From: Pseudanabaena sp. PCC 7367
GTDB lineage: Bacteria > Cyanobacteriota > Cyanobacteriia > Pseudanabaenales > Pseudanabaenaceae
DNA length: 64,000 nt
Direction of reading: 5' to 3'
Assembly: GCF_000317065.1 (NCBI RefSeq)
Contig: NC_019701.1
Span: forward strand, 2,075,001-2,139,000
Under the pieces are notes generated by a model. It searched no databases and had not been told where the DNA came from. It worked only from the letters and a program-made list of their open reading frames with translations. The position numbers and the translations under genes are program-made. Position 1 is the stretch's first letter, and each line of letters starts with the position of its first letter. Of this stretch, positions 17,944-27,922 are shown one piece after another.

Positions 17944-19113
17944 ATGCTCAATCCCGACCTTACCACTGTTCAACTCAACCAGGAAGAGTATGAACGCTAT
18001 TCGCGGCATTTGATTCTGCCTGAAGTTGGCGTTGAAGGACAAAAGAAACTAAAGGCGGCCAGCGTCCTTTGTATTGGTACTGGTGGCCTGGGTTCGCCCT
18101 TGCTGCTCTATCTAGCTGCCGCTGGTGTTGGCCGCATTGGGATCGTTGATTTTGATGTGGTTGATGCTTCTAATATGCAGCGTCAAGTGATCCATTCCAC
18201 ATCCACGATCGGCAAGCTCAAGATCGAATCCGCCAAACACCGCATCCATGAGATCAACCCCCATTGTCAGGTTGACCTCTATAATGCCCGGCTTAGCTCC
18301 GAAAATGCGCTGGAGATTATGGAGCCCTATGACGTGATCGTCGATGGCACTGATAATTTCCCCACCCGCTATCTGGTCAATGATGCCTGTGTATTGTTGA
18401 ACAAGCCAAATGTCTATGGCTCGATCTTCCGGTTTGAAGGCCAAGCCACAGTATTTAACTATGAAGGTGGCCCCAACTACCGCGATCTCTATCCCGAACC
18501 ACCGCCACCAGGTTTGGTTCCTTCCTGCGCCGAGGGTGGGGTATTGGGAATCTTGCCCGGTCTGATCGGTGTGATCCAGGCCACTGAAACGGTCAAGATT
18601 ATTTTGGGTGTGGGTACTACGCTCAGCGGTCGGTTACTGCTCTATGATTCTTTGAATATGAGCTTTAGGGAACTGAAACTGCGCCCCAATCCGGTGCGCC
18701 CAGTGATCGAGAAGCTAATTGATTATCAAGAGTTCTGCGGTATTCCCCAAGCCGCTGCGGCAAAAGCAGCCGAGCCTCAGCTACCGGAAATGACTGTGCA
18801 AGAGTTGAAACAAATTCTTGACAATGGTGCAGAGGATTACTTGATTGTGGATGTGCGCAATCCCCACGAGTGGGAAATTGGCAAAATCCCTGGCACAGTC
18901 CTGGTGCCATTACCAGAAATTGAAAATGGCGATGGGGTTGGCAAAATTAAATCGATGCTAAATGGTCATAAACTGATTGCCCATTGCAAGATGGGTGGCC
19001 GATCGGCAAAGGCATTGGGAATCCTCAAGGAGGAAGGGATCGAAGGAATTAATGTCAAAGGTGGCATTGCTGCCTGGAGCGAGCAAATCGATCCATCGGT
19101 GCCTAAATATTAA
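17944..19113 (+). CDS. moeB: Molybdopterin-synthase adenylyltransferase MoeB with C-terminal rhodanese domain
   Basis: 389 residues. The ThiF/MoeB adenylation domain occupies ~1-260, with the nucleotide loop GTGGLGSPLLLYLAAAGVG, then IVDFDVVDASNMQRQV, DGTDNFPTRYLVND and the PSCAEGGVLG loop. A rhodanese domain (~285-387) has an active-site loop HCKMGGRS, with Cys348 expected to carry persulfide. The enzyme activates the C-terminal glycine of MoaD-type sulfur carriers; the rhodanese part supplies sulfur. The paired zinc cysteines of E. coli MoeB are not conserved here. A dual role in thiamine sulfur transfer is possible. Confidence 0.9.
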   Translation: MLNPDLTTVQLNQEEYERYSRHLILPEVGVEGQKKLKAASVLCIGTGGLGSPLLLYLAAAGVGRIGIVDFDVVDASNMQRQVIHSTSTIGKLKIESAKHRIHEINPHCQVDLYNARLSSENALEIMEPYDVIVDGTDNFPTRYLVNDACVLLNKPNVYGSIFRFEGQATVFNYEGGPNYRDLYPEPPPPGLVPSCAEGGVLGILPGLIGVIQATETVKIILGVGTTLSGRLLLYDSLNMSFRELKLRPNPVRPVIEKLIDYQEFCGIPQAAAAKAAEPQLPEMTVQELKQILDNGAEDYLIVDVRNPHEWEIGKIPGTVLVPLPEIENGDGVGKIKSMLNGHKLIAHCKMGGRSAKALGILKEEGIEGINVKGGIAAWSEQIDPSVPKY

Positions 19114-19273
19114 GCCCTAGGCCAATTATTCACCGCTGATTCACTACAAGAACACGATCGTAATGGTTCAAGCCATAGACTACTTAGTCCTAAGCGATCG
19201 CAATCCTGCATTTTTAGTGTGGGTGAATACTAAATTAAGGCTGAAGATGTATTAGGCTTTAAAGATTAGGTAA

Positions 19274-20324
19274 GGCGTTGTTGCATAAAAGAAACGGAGC
19301 GGTAGGTTATGGTACGTTTTAACTACCATGAAAAAACCCCCACAATACCGCGTCCGCAACTGGCAAGAGTATAACAAAAGCCTCAAACAGAGAGGAAGTC
19401 TAATTTTCTGGATTAGCAAGGAGGCAATAGAGATGTGGCTAGAGCCAGAGCGATCCGGCAACAGAGGCGCATCAAACAGATACAGTGACCAAGCGATTGC
19501 GACGATTGCGATGCTCAAGAGCATATATGGATTGGCAGGCAGACAAGTCACCGGTTTGGTCGAATCATTATTTACCCTGATGAACATAGACTTACCGGTG
19601 CCAGACCACAGCACAGTTTCAAGACGGATGGGCAAATTAGCGATCGAGTTACCCCATCAAAAGACTCAGGCAGCGAGACATGTGGTGGTTGATAGCACCG
19701 GCGTGAAAGTTTACGGAGAGGGAGAGTGGAAAACGCGTCAGCATGGCATAGGTAAGCGTCGCACCTGGCGTAAAATTCATCTGGGCGTAGATGAGTCAAG
19801 CGGTGAAATTCTTGCGGCAGCGGTTACCAGCAACCAATATCATGATGGCCAAATTCTACCTGAACTGCTTAATCAGATTGAGGATGAAATTAAGCAAGTA
19901 TCTGGGGATGGTGCGTATGACCATCGTGACTGTTATGATGCAATCTCTGCTAGACAAGCCCAGTCAGTAATTCCACCACGCAAAAATGCCAAAATTTGGC
20001 AACATGGCAATTGTAAAGCACCACCGCATCCGCGTGACCAAAATTTACGGCGCATCCGTAAGGTTGGTCGTGCCAAGTGGAAACGAGAGACTGGCTATCA
20101 TCGGCGCTCACTGGCAGAGACTACTATGTTTAGATTGAAGACTATTTTTGGCGGTAAGTTACGCTCACGAAATTTTGATAATCAAGCGGTGGAGCTGTTT
20201 TTACAGTGCGTGGCTCTTAATCGTATGATGATGCTATGCAAGCCTGATTCTTACCTGGTTGAAGACTAAATTGGAGAATCTTGGCAGGAGTATTGTCCCT
20301 TTCTTCGATTCATGCAACAAAGCC
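19274..20324 (+). mobile_element. Complete IS5-family element, IS903 group (1051 bp)
   Basis: Terminal inverted repeats are visible: GGCGTTGTTGCATAAA at the left and, on the other strand, GGCTTTGTTGCATGAA at the right; IS903 itself begins GGCTTTGTTG. The element is flanked by a perfect 9-bp direct repeat, ATTAGGTAA, at 19265-19273 and 20325-20333, the target-duplication size of the IS903 group. One intact transposase gene fills it. It sits between moeB and what looks like moeB's terminator (20348-20379). Confidence 0.93.
19328..20269 (+). CDS. IS903-group (IS5 family) DDE transposase
   Basis: 313 residues, close to the 307 of IS903. The DDE residues sit in VVDSTGVKVYG (D), VSGDGAYDHRDCYDAI (D) and YHRRSLAETTMFRLK (E, the Y-R-E motif of the IS4/IS5 superfamily). 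The N-terminus (NWQEYNKSLKQRGSLIFWISKEAIEMW) is typical of the group. No frameshift or premature stop is present, so it may be active. The ATG is 54 bp inside the left end of the element. Confidence 0.93.
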   Translation: MKKPPQYRVRNWQEYNKSLKQRGSLIFWISKEAIEMWLEPERSGNRGASNRYSDQAIATIAMLKSIYGLAGRQVTGLVESLFTLMNIDLPVPDHSTVSRRMGKLAIELPHQKTQAARHVVVDSTGVKVYGEGEWKTRQHGIGKRRTWRKIHLGVDESSGEILAAAVTSNQYHDGQILPELLNQIEDEIKQVSGDGAYDHRDCYDAISARQAQSVIPPRKNAKIWQHGNCKAPPHPRDQNLRRIRKVGRAKWKRETGYHRRSLAETTMFRLKTIFGGKLRSRNFDNQAVELFLQCVALNRMMMLCKPDSYLVED

Positions 20325-20347
20325 ATTAGGTAATATCAATAATCTTG

Positions 20348-20379
20348 CGCTGGCAAAGTCTTAAATGGTTCTGCCAGCG
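20348..20379 (+). terminator. Hairpin terminator downstream of moeB, beyond the IS insertion
   Basis: A perfect 8-bp stem (CGCTGGCA at 20348-20355, TGCCAGCG at 20372-20379) is followed by TTTGTTTTG on the plus strand. Before the IS arrived it would have lain about 180 bases after the moeB stop. It may also act on the convergent menG transcript. Confidence 0.6.
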
Positions 20380-20409
20380 TTTGTTTTGCTGATGCGTTTT
20401 TGATCTGTT

Positions 20410-21159
20410 TTATTTGGTTAACACCAGTACCCCCATCAAGGTATTAGCGATCGCATAGTGCTTAGCCTGCGTGAATCCAGCCGCCAATCCTAATTGCACC
20501 TGCTCTTTGTCCAGCGGGAAACGCTCCAGACTGGGCATAATATAGGCATATTCTGCTTCCATGCCCTGATTTTTGGCGATCGGCACCACAATATGATCTA
20601 AATAAAATTGCTGGAATTTGGCTGCAATCGGATTTTCGGTGCGGTTGAAATCCAAAATTGCGGCGATCGCCCCCGGTTTTAAAACTCGCTGTAACTCCGC
20701 CAGGCATTTACTTATATTGGTCACATTGCGCAGCCCATAGGCGATCGTTGCGCCATCAAAATAGCGATCGGCAAAGGGCAAATCCAGGGCATCCCCTTCT
20801 TGCCAGATTAAACAATTACCAATTGGTGGTGGCAGTTCGCAGGTACGTTCCGCAGCGATCGCCAACTGCTCGCAGGCAAAATCCACTCCGATCACTTTGC
20901 CAGCCGGTGCAACCCGCTTAGCCAGGAGCATTGCCACATCACCACTACCACAACAAAGATCCAAGAATTTATCACCTGGCTGGGGCTGAGCCCAATTTAC
21001 TGCCATTTTTTTCCAAACCCGATGCTGTCCCAAACTCAACCAATCATTGAGCTGGTCATATACTGGCGCGATTCGATCGAAGATCTGGCGTACTTCACTG
21101 GCCTGGGGCTTATCTTTAGCATCAGTAGCATCAGTTGTCTTATTGATGAGGTTGGTCAT
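20410..21159 (-). CDS. menG: Demethylnaphthoquinone/menaquinone methyltransferase (MenG/UbiE family)
   Basis: 249 residues. SAM-binding motif I is FLDLCCGSGDVAMLLA (about 65-80). Family signatures are APVYDQLNDWLSLGQHRVWK, GDALDLPFADRYFDGATIAYGLRNV and FPLDKEQVQ near the C-terminus. In cyanobacteria this enzyme C-methylates demethylphylloquinone, the last step in making the photosystem I quinone A1. It is convergent with moeB, and the IS element has inserted into the shared intergenic space. Confidence 0.92.
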   Translation of the reverse strand: MTNLINKTTDATDAKDKPQASEVRQIFDRIAPVYDQLNDWLSLGQHRVWKKMAVNWAQPQPGDKFLDLCCGSGDVAMLLAKRVAPAGKVIGVDFACEQLAIAAERTCELPPPIGNCLIWQEGDALDLPFADRYFDGATIAYGLRNVTNISKCLAELQRVLKPGAIAAILDFNRTENPIAAKFQQFYLDHIVVPIAKNQGMEAEYAYIMPSLERFPLDKEQVQLGLAAGFTQAKHYAIANTLMGVLVLTK

Positions 21160-21346
21160 AAAACTACCTGACTATTTTAATTCCAATGGCTATTTAGATC
21201 CTTGATATGCGGCTATGATATGCAGCTATCCTTAGAACCTTGATTGAGGCCGCTTGCACGTCTTTGGATCTCAGCTCACCACATCCAGGCTGATTAGCAA
21301 AAGCAGATGAGAGCCTTTTGGTTGCACATCAGATCTAAGCATATAG

Positions 21347-22552
21347 CTACAACTGCACCATATTGGTGTATTCAGTTAATAGCTCATCATAGGTCAAACT
21401 ATCCTCACTGGTTTGCGGACTCCAAAGCAACTCCAACACCGCAATATGATCTGATTCGATCGCGGCAATTTTCTCCAATGCCTTTTGCAACATTTCCGGC
21501 GATCGCACTTCTTCGTACAGGGCGCGATCGTGCTCGGTGCCCAATAATATAGTCACCACAATATATGCCGCTGGAGCATCATCAGCATATTGGTTGATCT
21601 CTTTGGTACTCAGTGAGCCATTGACCTTACTCAGGGTTTCGGCGCTGAAGTTTTTGCGCTCGGCGATCGACAACTGATTAAACACTGACTCGGCATTATC
21701 CCTGGGTAATACATCCGAGGTAGCTAGCACATGGGACCAATGCTCGGAGTTGCGGAGCAAGGCTAAGACTGCTTCTTGCAATAGCTCGGCGCGGCCTGAT
21801 TCCGTGCCAGTATCAATCCGGGTCACCAACTCAGTCAATTGGGTTTGTAGATCATCGGCAGTTGCCAGCAGCGCCACTTGCAGCTTGCTAATCGTGACTG
21901 TCTCAGGATCGATCGCGGCTGGCGCAATAACACTATGCCCATTATTAGATTTATTCGACTTGCCGAACAAAATTAAAGCGGCGATCGCCCCTGGCGGCAG
22001 CAACAACCAGAACATACTAATACCGCCACCGCCGCCATTGGGATTACTGGGACTGCGGTTAGTATTGCGATCTGGACTATTACTACTGCTACTATTGCGA
22101 TCGTTATTAGTATTATTGCTAGACGGCGATCGGGATGGACTGGGACTGCTGGTCGGCTCACTAGTAGGATTGCTACTGGGTTTACTATTACTACGGTTAG
22201 GTGAAGGTGAACTGGTGGGGGTTGATTTCTTAAACGAACCACTACGATCGCGCCCAGCGGAGCTACGGGCATAGGCAGATTGGTCTAGATTAATTAAATT
22301 AGCTAGTTGCTCTAGTCTGGCTAACTTTGATTTTTGGGATTTTGAGGCCAATATCTGGGGCGATCGCTCAGTGTGCTCAGTGTACTCAGTGTGCTCAGTT
22401 TCACTAGTCTCATTAATTTGACCAGTTGCCCAAAAGTTATCCCGATACATGCCCATATGCTCGCTTGCTCTGGTTATGCCGATCGGCACAATATCAAGGC
22501 AGAAATAAGCCAGAAGAGTAGCTAGGAAAAGTTTAAGTTTAGGTTGACGCAT
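21347..22552 (-). CDS. DUF1517 family exported/membrane protein
   Basis: 401 residues. An N-terminal hydrophobic signal (KLFLATLLAYFCLDIVPIGITRAS) is followed by a low-complexity Ser/Asn/Pro region (about 105-170) and a glycine-rich stretch. A membrane helix follows (SMFWLLLPPGAIAALILFG). The C-terminal DUF1517 domain shows ISKLQVALLATADDLQTQLTELV, the paired AAYIVVTILLGTEHDR and LWSPQTSEDSLTYDELL. DUF1517 occurs in cyanobacteria and plastids; its role is undefined. The N-terminal part contains tandem CAGTGT(G/A)CT repeats at the DNA level (about 22370-22400). Confidence 0.85.
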   Translation of the reverse strand: MRQPKLKLFLATLLAYFCLDIVPIGITRASEHMGMYRDNFWATGQINETSETEHTEYTEHTERSPQILASKSQKSKLARLEQLANLINLDQSAYARSSAGRDRSGSFKKSTPTSSPSPNRSNSKPSSNPTSEPTSSPSPSRSPSSNNTNNDRNSSSSNSPDRNTNRSPSNPNGGGGGISMFWLLLPPGAIAALILFGKSNKSNNGHSVIAPAAIDPETVTISKLQVALLATADDLQTQLTELVTRIDTGTESGRAELLQEAVLALLRNSEHWSHVLATSDVLPRDNAESVFNQLSIAERKNFSAETLSKVNGSLSTKEINQYADDAPAAYIVVTILLGTEHDRALYEEVRSPEMLQKALEKIAAIESDHIAVLELLWSPQTSEDSLTYDELLTEYTNMVQL

Positions 22553-22626
22553 GATGGTTAAGATTTACCCGATTGGGTTAAACTTTATTACATAAGTGTT
22601 TACAGTGTTTTAGGATAAATTTACTC

Positions 22627-22734
22627 GTGGTTGAACCAATTCTTGTCGGCATTGCCCTCGGCCTAGTTTTTATTACTCTAGCTGGTTTATTTTTTGCTGC
22701 CTATCAGCAGTATCGCCGCGATCCGATGGCCTAA
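22627..22734 (+). CDS. petG: Cytochrome b6f complex subunit V, PetG
   Basis: A 35-residue protein starting at GTG (22627): initiator, then [21 protein letters not shown], followed by [13 protein letters not shown]. This matches the known PetG pattern VEPLLxGIVLGLxxVTLAGLFxAAYxQY almost position for position. PetG is a single membrane helix needed to assemble and stabilise the cytochrome b6f complex in thylakoids. It is divergent from the DUF1517 gene with only a 74-bp gap. AGGA lies about 14 bases before the GTG, rather far. No other b6f genes are nearby. Confidence 0.93.
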   Translation: MVEPILVGIALGLVFITLAGLFFAAYQQYRRDPMA

Positions 22735-23215
22735 AAATTTTTCTACTGTTTAGATCTAATCGATATATTCGGCATCTATAAATTAAATAGTTTTAAGTCT
22801 TGCTTAAATAACCCTAAGTCTGCCGCTTTGATTGCAACTAACTCCCTCAAGCTAAAAGCATCGTGCTTTGCTCAGGATTTAGCCTTCAAGTTGGCAGCTT
22901 GTTTTTGAATAATTTTATTCGTTAAACAGATAGTTTTTAATTGTAGTGGTCTAGAAGTTAGGGCTTTTAGCAAAAGACTCTTAATTCGGGCGTGATTCTA
23001 TGACCGCATATCATTAACATATGTATGATTAACTGAATTATTTCTATCGCTGGCGATCTACAGGATCTAATCTGATATTCAAATCTTTGAGCTGGGTTAG
23101 GTAGATACTCAAAGGCTTAGATACTCAAAGGCTTAGAGTCTGAATAGAATAAGCAAACTCCATAAAGGCTTGAGATGATCGCCCTCATCATCATTTGTTA
23201 GTGCTTAGAATCAGT
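22735..23215. other. Intergenic region with a direct repeat
   Basis: About 480 bases. The block tagatactcaaaggct occurs twice in a row near 23101-23135. A small hairpin (AAAGCA tcg TGCTTT, 22855-22869) lacks a following T-run. No gene is seen. Confidence 0.5.
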
Positions 23216-23770
23216 TTAAGTTGCCAACACCAAACCCACAATCCCACCGATCGCCAACCCCAACATGGCATCAACACCCAGAATCAAAAAAGCTTGATTA
23301 TTATTAATGTCACTAAATTGGCTGCGGGTCATCTCTAGCTTAGCCCAAGCCCAGGCCGTCACGGCAGGCAACGCCACCGAAAGCGGCAACACCAGAAAAC
23401 CAGGCATCGAGCCATACATGGAAATTACGATCGCAATTGCATGGGTAAGCGTGGCATAGATAGTATTACTGACTGGGAATATAAAAATCATGGCGATCGC
23501 AATCAACAGCGCCACCGCGATCGGCCAAAACCCCGAAGCCAGAAATAATGCTGCCAGGGCTGCCGAGAAAAGCAGCAACATAAATCCTGCTGCGGTAATT
23601 TGTTTTTGCTCGGTTAAAAGCCAGGCCAAAGCACCAGCCACAGGAGCCGAGAGCGCAAATAGCCAGGCCAACCACAAAGTAGCAAAGGCGGTCAACAAAC
23701 AGCCAATGATGGCATAGGCAATAAATAGAATGCTCAGGGGCAGGTAAGGCAGTTTGGAAACGTTGGGCAT
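23216..23770 (-). CDS. Polytopic membrane protein, unrecognised
   Basis: 184 residues, very hydrophobic, with about six predicted membrane helices: the first near 12-32 (LSILFIAYAIIGCLLTAF) and the last near 163-183 (AMLGLAIGGIVGLVLA). The only long polar loop is around 140-160 (KLEMTRSQFSDINNNQA). No transporter motif, Walker site or metal-ligand cluster is visible. Length and clean topology support a real gene. It lies 119 bases downstream of the histidine kinase on the same strand, so it could share its transcript. Confidence 0.65.
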   Translation of the reverse strand: MPNVSKLPYLPLSILFIAYAIIGCLLTAFATLWLAWLFALSAPVAGALAWLLTEQKQITAAGFMLLLFSAALAALFLASGFWPIAVALLIAIAMIFIFPVSNTIYATLTHAIAIVISMYGSMPGFLVLPLSVALPAVTAWAWAKLEMTRSQFSDINNNQAFLILGVDAMLGLAIGGIVGLVLAT

Positions 23771-23889
23771 GGCAAGCTAGCAGTCACAGCAAAAGAGCAG
23801 GTCATGCTTACCACACTAACCACAGTGAAGCAAGGTGTATTTATGATTGGTGGCTACCAAAGCAAGCTGAAGGCCAACAGCACACAAGA

Positions 23890-25434
23890 TCACAACAAGT
23901 ATTCTGGCTCTGTTTTGGGATTACTCAGTGACTTAATTGCCTGAGTAGGCAGCACGATCGAAAACTTGGTACCCACCCCAACTTCGCTTTCCACCTCAAT
24001 TTTGCCACCATGTAGCTCCACACATTTCTTGACGATCGCCAACCCCAACCCAGTGCCCTTAATATTGCCAACATTCTTACTGCGATAAAAGGCTTCAAAT
24101 AGCCTGGGTAAATCAGCTTCTGAGATGCCAATGCCTTGATCTTCCACCACAAAATTAGCTTTATCTTCGTAGCAATGCAAGGTTAAATTGACGCTATGGT
24201 TTTTGGGTGAATATTTAGCAGCATTGGAAATCAGGTTGCTCAGAATGTGTCGAATCAGATTTTCATCCATTTCTACGATCGAATTGTTAAATTCACCCAT
24301 CAACTGGATCGGGTTGCGATCGCCCAGTGACATCTGAAAGCTATCTACCAACTCCTGACAGAAATCTCCTAGTTTGAGCGGTTTGGGTTGATAATGCAGC
24401 GCCTTGGCCTCCGCCTTATTAAGCAACAACAGATCATCTAACATATTGACCATTTCTGAAACAGAAGCAAAAATACGCTGATAATATTTACCTCTTTTCT
24501 CATCCGTGAGGAGGCGCTGTCCATTTAGCAGCTCCGCAGAAAGATTAATTGTGGTTAGTGGCGTGCGGAATTCATGGGAAACGGCGGAGATAAAACCGGT
24601 CTTGAGCTGGTTGAGTTCCTTCTCCGCTTGCAGAGCCCTAATAATATCTGCTTCTGCCTGTTTGCGATCGCTAATATCCCTTGCCTCTGCGATCAACATT
24701 TGCACGCGGTGTTGCTCATCCTGAAGTGGCTTCAGCGAAAAATCAACCCAGACCTGCTGCCCATCACCATCGAGCAACTGGACTTCATCGCGCACAAATC
24801 CCCCTTTTGCCACACTGCGCACCGCATCTTCGAGCCAGTCTTGATAAACGCGATTATCCTGCCAGAATCTTAAATCCCACAACTTAAGACCCAACACCGC
24901 TGCTAATGAGGCGCAACAGAAGTTAAGGGCTTTTTGATTAGCGGCACGGATAATTCCCGTGGGCGAGAGCAAAAACATCGATTGGAAGGTTTGATCAAAT
25001 GCACCTCGGAATTTTTCTTCACTGGCACGAAGCTGATTCAAAAATTGGCTGCGTTCGATCGCATAGCGGATTGTTCGTTCCAGCAACTTGGGGATAATTT
25101 GCCCTTTGACCAAATAGTCTTGCACCCCAACATTGAGCGCCCGCAGCGCCGTCTCATCGCTATCATCAGAAGTCAAAACCACCACTGGGGTGGCTGGTGC
25201 ATGGGCATTAATGGCATTAATTGTGTCTAAGCCGTCTGAGTCGGGCAAAGACAGATCCAGCAACACAACATCAAAATTGATATCCTCACGCGCCAAGAAA
25301 TCGATCGCTGCCGCCATGGTGGGCGCATGTTCTACCTGGCCATCTGGGATCAGGTTCTGCAAGGCCCTACGCCATAGCAGTGCATCACTGGGACTATCTT
25401 CCACTAACAGGATCGTGATCGGGGTGCTCGACAT
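23890..25434 (-). CDS. Hybrid histidine kinase: N-terminal receiver, PAS, HisKA, HATPase
   Basis: 514 residues, soluble. The receiver (about 7-122) has ILLVEDSPSDA and LLDLSLPDSDG with Asp60 as phosphoacceptor. A PAS domain with PAC tail follows (about 138-258). The HisKA box is FISAVSHEFRTPLTTI with His287. The ATPase part has N (HILSNLISNAAKYS), G1 (VEDQGIGISEADLPRLFEAFYR) and G2 (GTGLGLAIVKK) boxes. A receiver before the kinase suggests it takes phosphate or a binding signal from another system. No response regulator gene is adjacent. The signal is unknown. Confidence 0.92.
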   Translation of the reverse strand: MSSTPITILLVEDSPSDALLWRRALQNLIPDGQVEHAPTMAAAIDFLAREDINFDVVLLDLSLPDSDGLDTINAINAHAPATPVVVLTSDDSDETALRALNVGVQDYLVKGQIIPKLLERTIRYAIERSQFLNQLRASEEKFRGAFDQTFQSMFLLSPTGIIRAANQKALNFCCASLAAVLGLKLWDLRFWQDNRVYQDWLEDAVRSVAKGGFVRDEVQLLDGDGQQVWVDFSLKPLQDEQHRVQMLIAEARDISDRKQAEADIIRALQAEKELNQLKTGFISAVSHEFRTPLTTINLSAELLNGQRLLTDEKRGKYYQRIFASVSEMVNMLDDLLLLNKAEAKALHYQPKPLKLGDFCQELVDSFQMSLGDRNPIQLMGEFNNSIVEMDENLIRHILSNLISNAAKYSPKNHSVNLTLHCYEDKANFVVEDQGIGISEADLPRLFEAFYRSKNVGNIKGTGLGLAIVKKCVELHGGKIEVESEVGVGTKFSIVLPTQAIKSLSNPKTEPEYLL

Positions 25435-26206
25435 GAGCCTGACCTTAGAATAAATAAACAGGACTATACTGAGTCTGGCTAATCGTTACAGCCATTGGCG
25501 GGTAAAATCTTTTACCTCTTTGCCCAACACACCACAATAGATTGAAACTGAGGAACAGCTAATTAGCCGGGGAAAATCTAAAGCCAATGATGAGCAGAAA
25601 TTGCAAAAGTGTATCGATCGAGTATATAAAATAATGCAGCAAGCTAGCAGCTTAATTAAATGGTTTTTATTAAATGGTTTTTTGCTTTTTCGATTTTCCA
25701 GGCAGTCTTGCGGTTAAACGCAGATCTGCTAGTGACTTGCTTGTAGCCTGTGTTGCAATAGAAAAGTTCTAGGACTCTTATTCTATCGTTGTTTAATTAG
25801 TTGCTTTACTAATATTGCCCTTTATTGCCCTTAAACTAAGCTATTTCAACCAAAGCCAGTAGCTAAATGATTAATGAGCACAGTTGCCAGCTTCCCCTTT
25901 GTTCATGTTTGTGCATTTCGCGTAACTTGCCGACCAAACCAGTACGATCGCAACTATAACTCAGTTAGCCAAGCACCAGTAATGGCAAGTAGGTAATGGC
26001 AAGTAAGTAATGGCAGATTAGATTTAGTTAGGCTAGACTAATTAGACTGCACAACTTGAAACTTTGTGCCTTGGCACATTTGGCACATGTAATCATATCT
26101 GGCCATAGGATCAAGACTGAATCAAGATTTTTTGATTAAGAATCCTTAGCTTCTATATCACTACCCTAATTTTTATATCCCTGACTGTACTGAACTGAGT
26201 CTAATC
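25435..26206. other. Intergenic region with tandem duplications
   Basis: About 770 bases between divergent genes. A 13-bp block gtaatggcaagta is partly triplicated near 25979-26015, and taaatggtttttat is doubled near 25658-25685. No coding frame or RNA is recognised. Confidence 0.5.
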
Positions 26207-27535
26207 ATGTTAGAAACCCTCAAACCAACCATTGCGATCGCCCATCTAGGCTGCGAAAAAAACCGTGTTGATACTGAACATATGTTGGGGTTATTAGTCC
26301 AGGCAGGTTATGGCGTTGATAGCAATGAAGACCTCGCCGACTATGTGATCGTTAATACTTGCAGCTTTATTGAAGAAGCCCGCCAGGAATCGGTACGCAC
26401 CCTGGTAGAACTAGCCGAAGCAGGTAAACGGGTGGTGATCGCTGGCTGTCTGGCTCAGCACTTTCAATCGGAATTGTTGGCGGAAATCCCCGAAGCAGTG
26501 GCGCTGGTTGGTACTGGTGACTACCATAAAATTGTGGAGGTGATCGAGCGCGCTGAAACTGGCGAACGGGTTGAGGAAATTTCCACCGAGCCAACCTATA
26601 TCGCCGATGAAACCGTACCCCGCTATCGCACCACCAACCAATCGGTGGCCTATGTGCGGGTTGCGGAAGGTTGTGATTATCGCTGTGCCTTTTGCATCAT
26701 TCCCCATTTGCGCGGTAACCAACGCTCCAGGTCGATCGAATCGATCGTGGCCGAAGCTCAACAATTGGCCGCCGAAGGGGTCAAAGAAATAGTCTTAATT
26801 TCCCAGATCACCACCAACTATGGCGTAGATATCTATGGCCAACCCAAACTGGCCGAGTTGCTAATCGCCCTGGGTGAGGTAGATATCCCCTGGGTGCGAA
26901 TGCATTATGCCTATCCGACGGGGCTCACACCTAAAGTGCTCAAAGCGATTCAGAATACGCCAAATATATTGCCCTACTTGGATCTACCATTGCAACATGC
27001 CGATCCCGATGTGTTGCGCAGTATGAATCGCCCCTGGCAGGGACGGGTCAATCACAAAATTATTGACAACATTAAGGCGGCCATGCCCGATGCCGTATTG
27101 CGCACTACTTTCATTGTGGGCTTTCCTGGCGAAACCGAGGCTCAATTCCAACGTTTACTAGAGTTTGTTAAACGCCATCAGTTCGATCATGTGGGGGCAT
27201 TTACTTTTTCGGCCGAAGCGGGTACAGCCGCCTATGATCTGCCCAATCAAATCCCAGAAGAAGTCAAACAAGCCCGGCGAGATGCCCTGATGGCGGTGCA
27301 ACAGGAAATATCCCTGCGCCGGAACCAAGCAGAGATCGGCAAAGTAGTTTCGGTATTGATCGAGCAAGAAAACCCCAATACCGGTGCATTGGTGGGTCGA
27401 TCGCCCCGATTTGCGCCCGAAGTGGATGGTTTGGTTTATTTAAAAGATCCCGATCGTAAAGCAGCCCTGGGCGATCTACTCTCCGTAAAAATCACCGCCG
27501 CCGATCACTATGATCTTTTTGGTGAACTAGTTTAA
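26207..27535 (+). CDS. rimO: Ribosomal protein S12 methylthiotransferase RimO
   Basis: 442 residues. The N-terminal UPF0004 domain has [18 protein letters not shown] and [14 protein letters not shown], with cysteines for the auxiliary [4Fe-4S] cluster. The radical-SAM core has [20 protein letters not shown] (CxxxCxxC). A TRAM domain closes the protein (about 375-440). RimO adds a methylthio group to Asp89 of ribosomal protein S12; [10 protein letters not shown] and the SRS motif separate it from the tRNA enzyme MiaB. It stands alone. Confidence 0.95.
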   Translation: MLETLKPTIAIAHLGCEKNRVDTEHMLGLLVQAGYGVDSNEDLADYVIVNTCSFIEEARQESVRTLVELAEAGKRVVIAGCLAQHFQSELLAEIPEAVALVGTGDYHKIVEVIERAETGERVEEISTEPTYIADETVPRYRTTNQSVAYVRVAEGCDYRCAFCIIPHLRGNQRSRSIESIVAEAQQLAAEGVKEIVLISQITTNYGVDIYGQPKLAELLIALGEVDIPWVRMHYAYPTGLTPKVLKAIQNTPNILPYLDLPLQHADPDVLRSMNRPWQGRVNHKIIDNIKAAMPDAVLRTTFIVGFPGETEAQFQRLLEFVKRHQFDHVGAFTFSAEAGTAAYDLPNQIPEEVKQARRDALMAVQQEISLRRNQAEIGKVVSVLIEQENPNTGALVGRSPRFAPEVDGLVYLKDPDRKAALGDLLSVKITAADHYDLFGELV

Positions 27536-27922
27536 TGTCATCTCAGAACCGAAGAGATTAGTTGATCAATGGTTGATCAATGTAAGCAAAATTTCTCTGG
27601 TAGCAAGATTCAAAATAACCCTATCCCTGGTTAGGCAAGTCTTGATAGTTGCTCTAGCTGGGATATGTCAATCGTTCTATTCGCAAGGCTTTGCAAGTAT
27701 CACAACAGAAAACTGCTGATTATTTGATTAAGCGGAAACTTGATGGATCGCAATTCTGAGCCATATGCTTGGATCGCAAAGTTTATGATTGCTATATCCC
27801 AAAATCCAGCGATAGGATACGATGATGAAAATAGGATTGCATTTATGACTACTTTGTTAAGTCTTTGTGTAGTCAAAACCTCAAGCTAAAAATCCAAAGC
27901 CTGAAGTAGAGCCAAACAAACT
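27536..27922. other. Intergenic region before the V-ATPase genes
   Basis: About 390 bases. It should hold the promoter for the ntpI-ntpK-sbcD transcript, but I cannot assign -35/-10 boxes securely. No gene is seen. Confidence 0.5.

Noticed and set aside
21750-22274. 174-codon leucine-rich frame antisense to the DUF1517 gene
   Set aside because: Its Leu/Gly runs are the complement of the Ser/Asn/Pro linker of DUF1517.
22855-22869. Hairpin after petG considered as its terminator
   Set aside because: Six base pairs, no T-run, and 120 bases after the stop.
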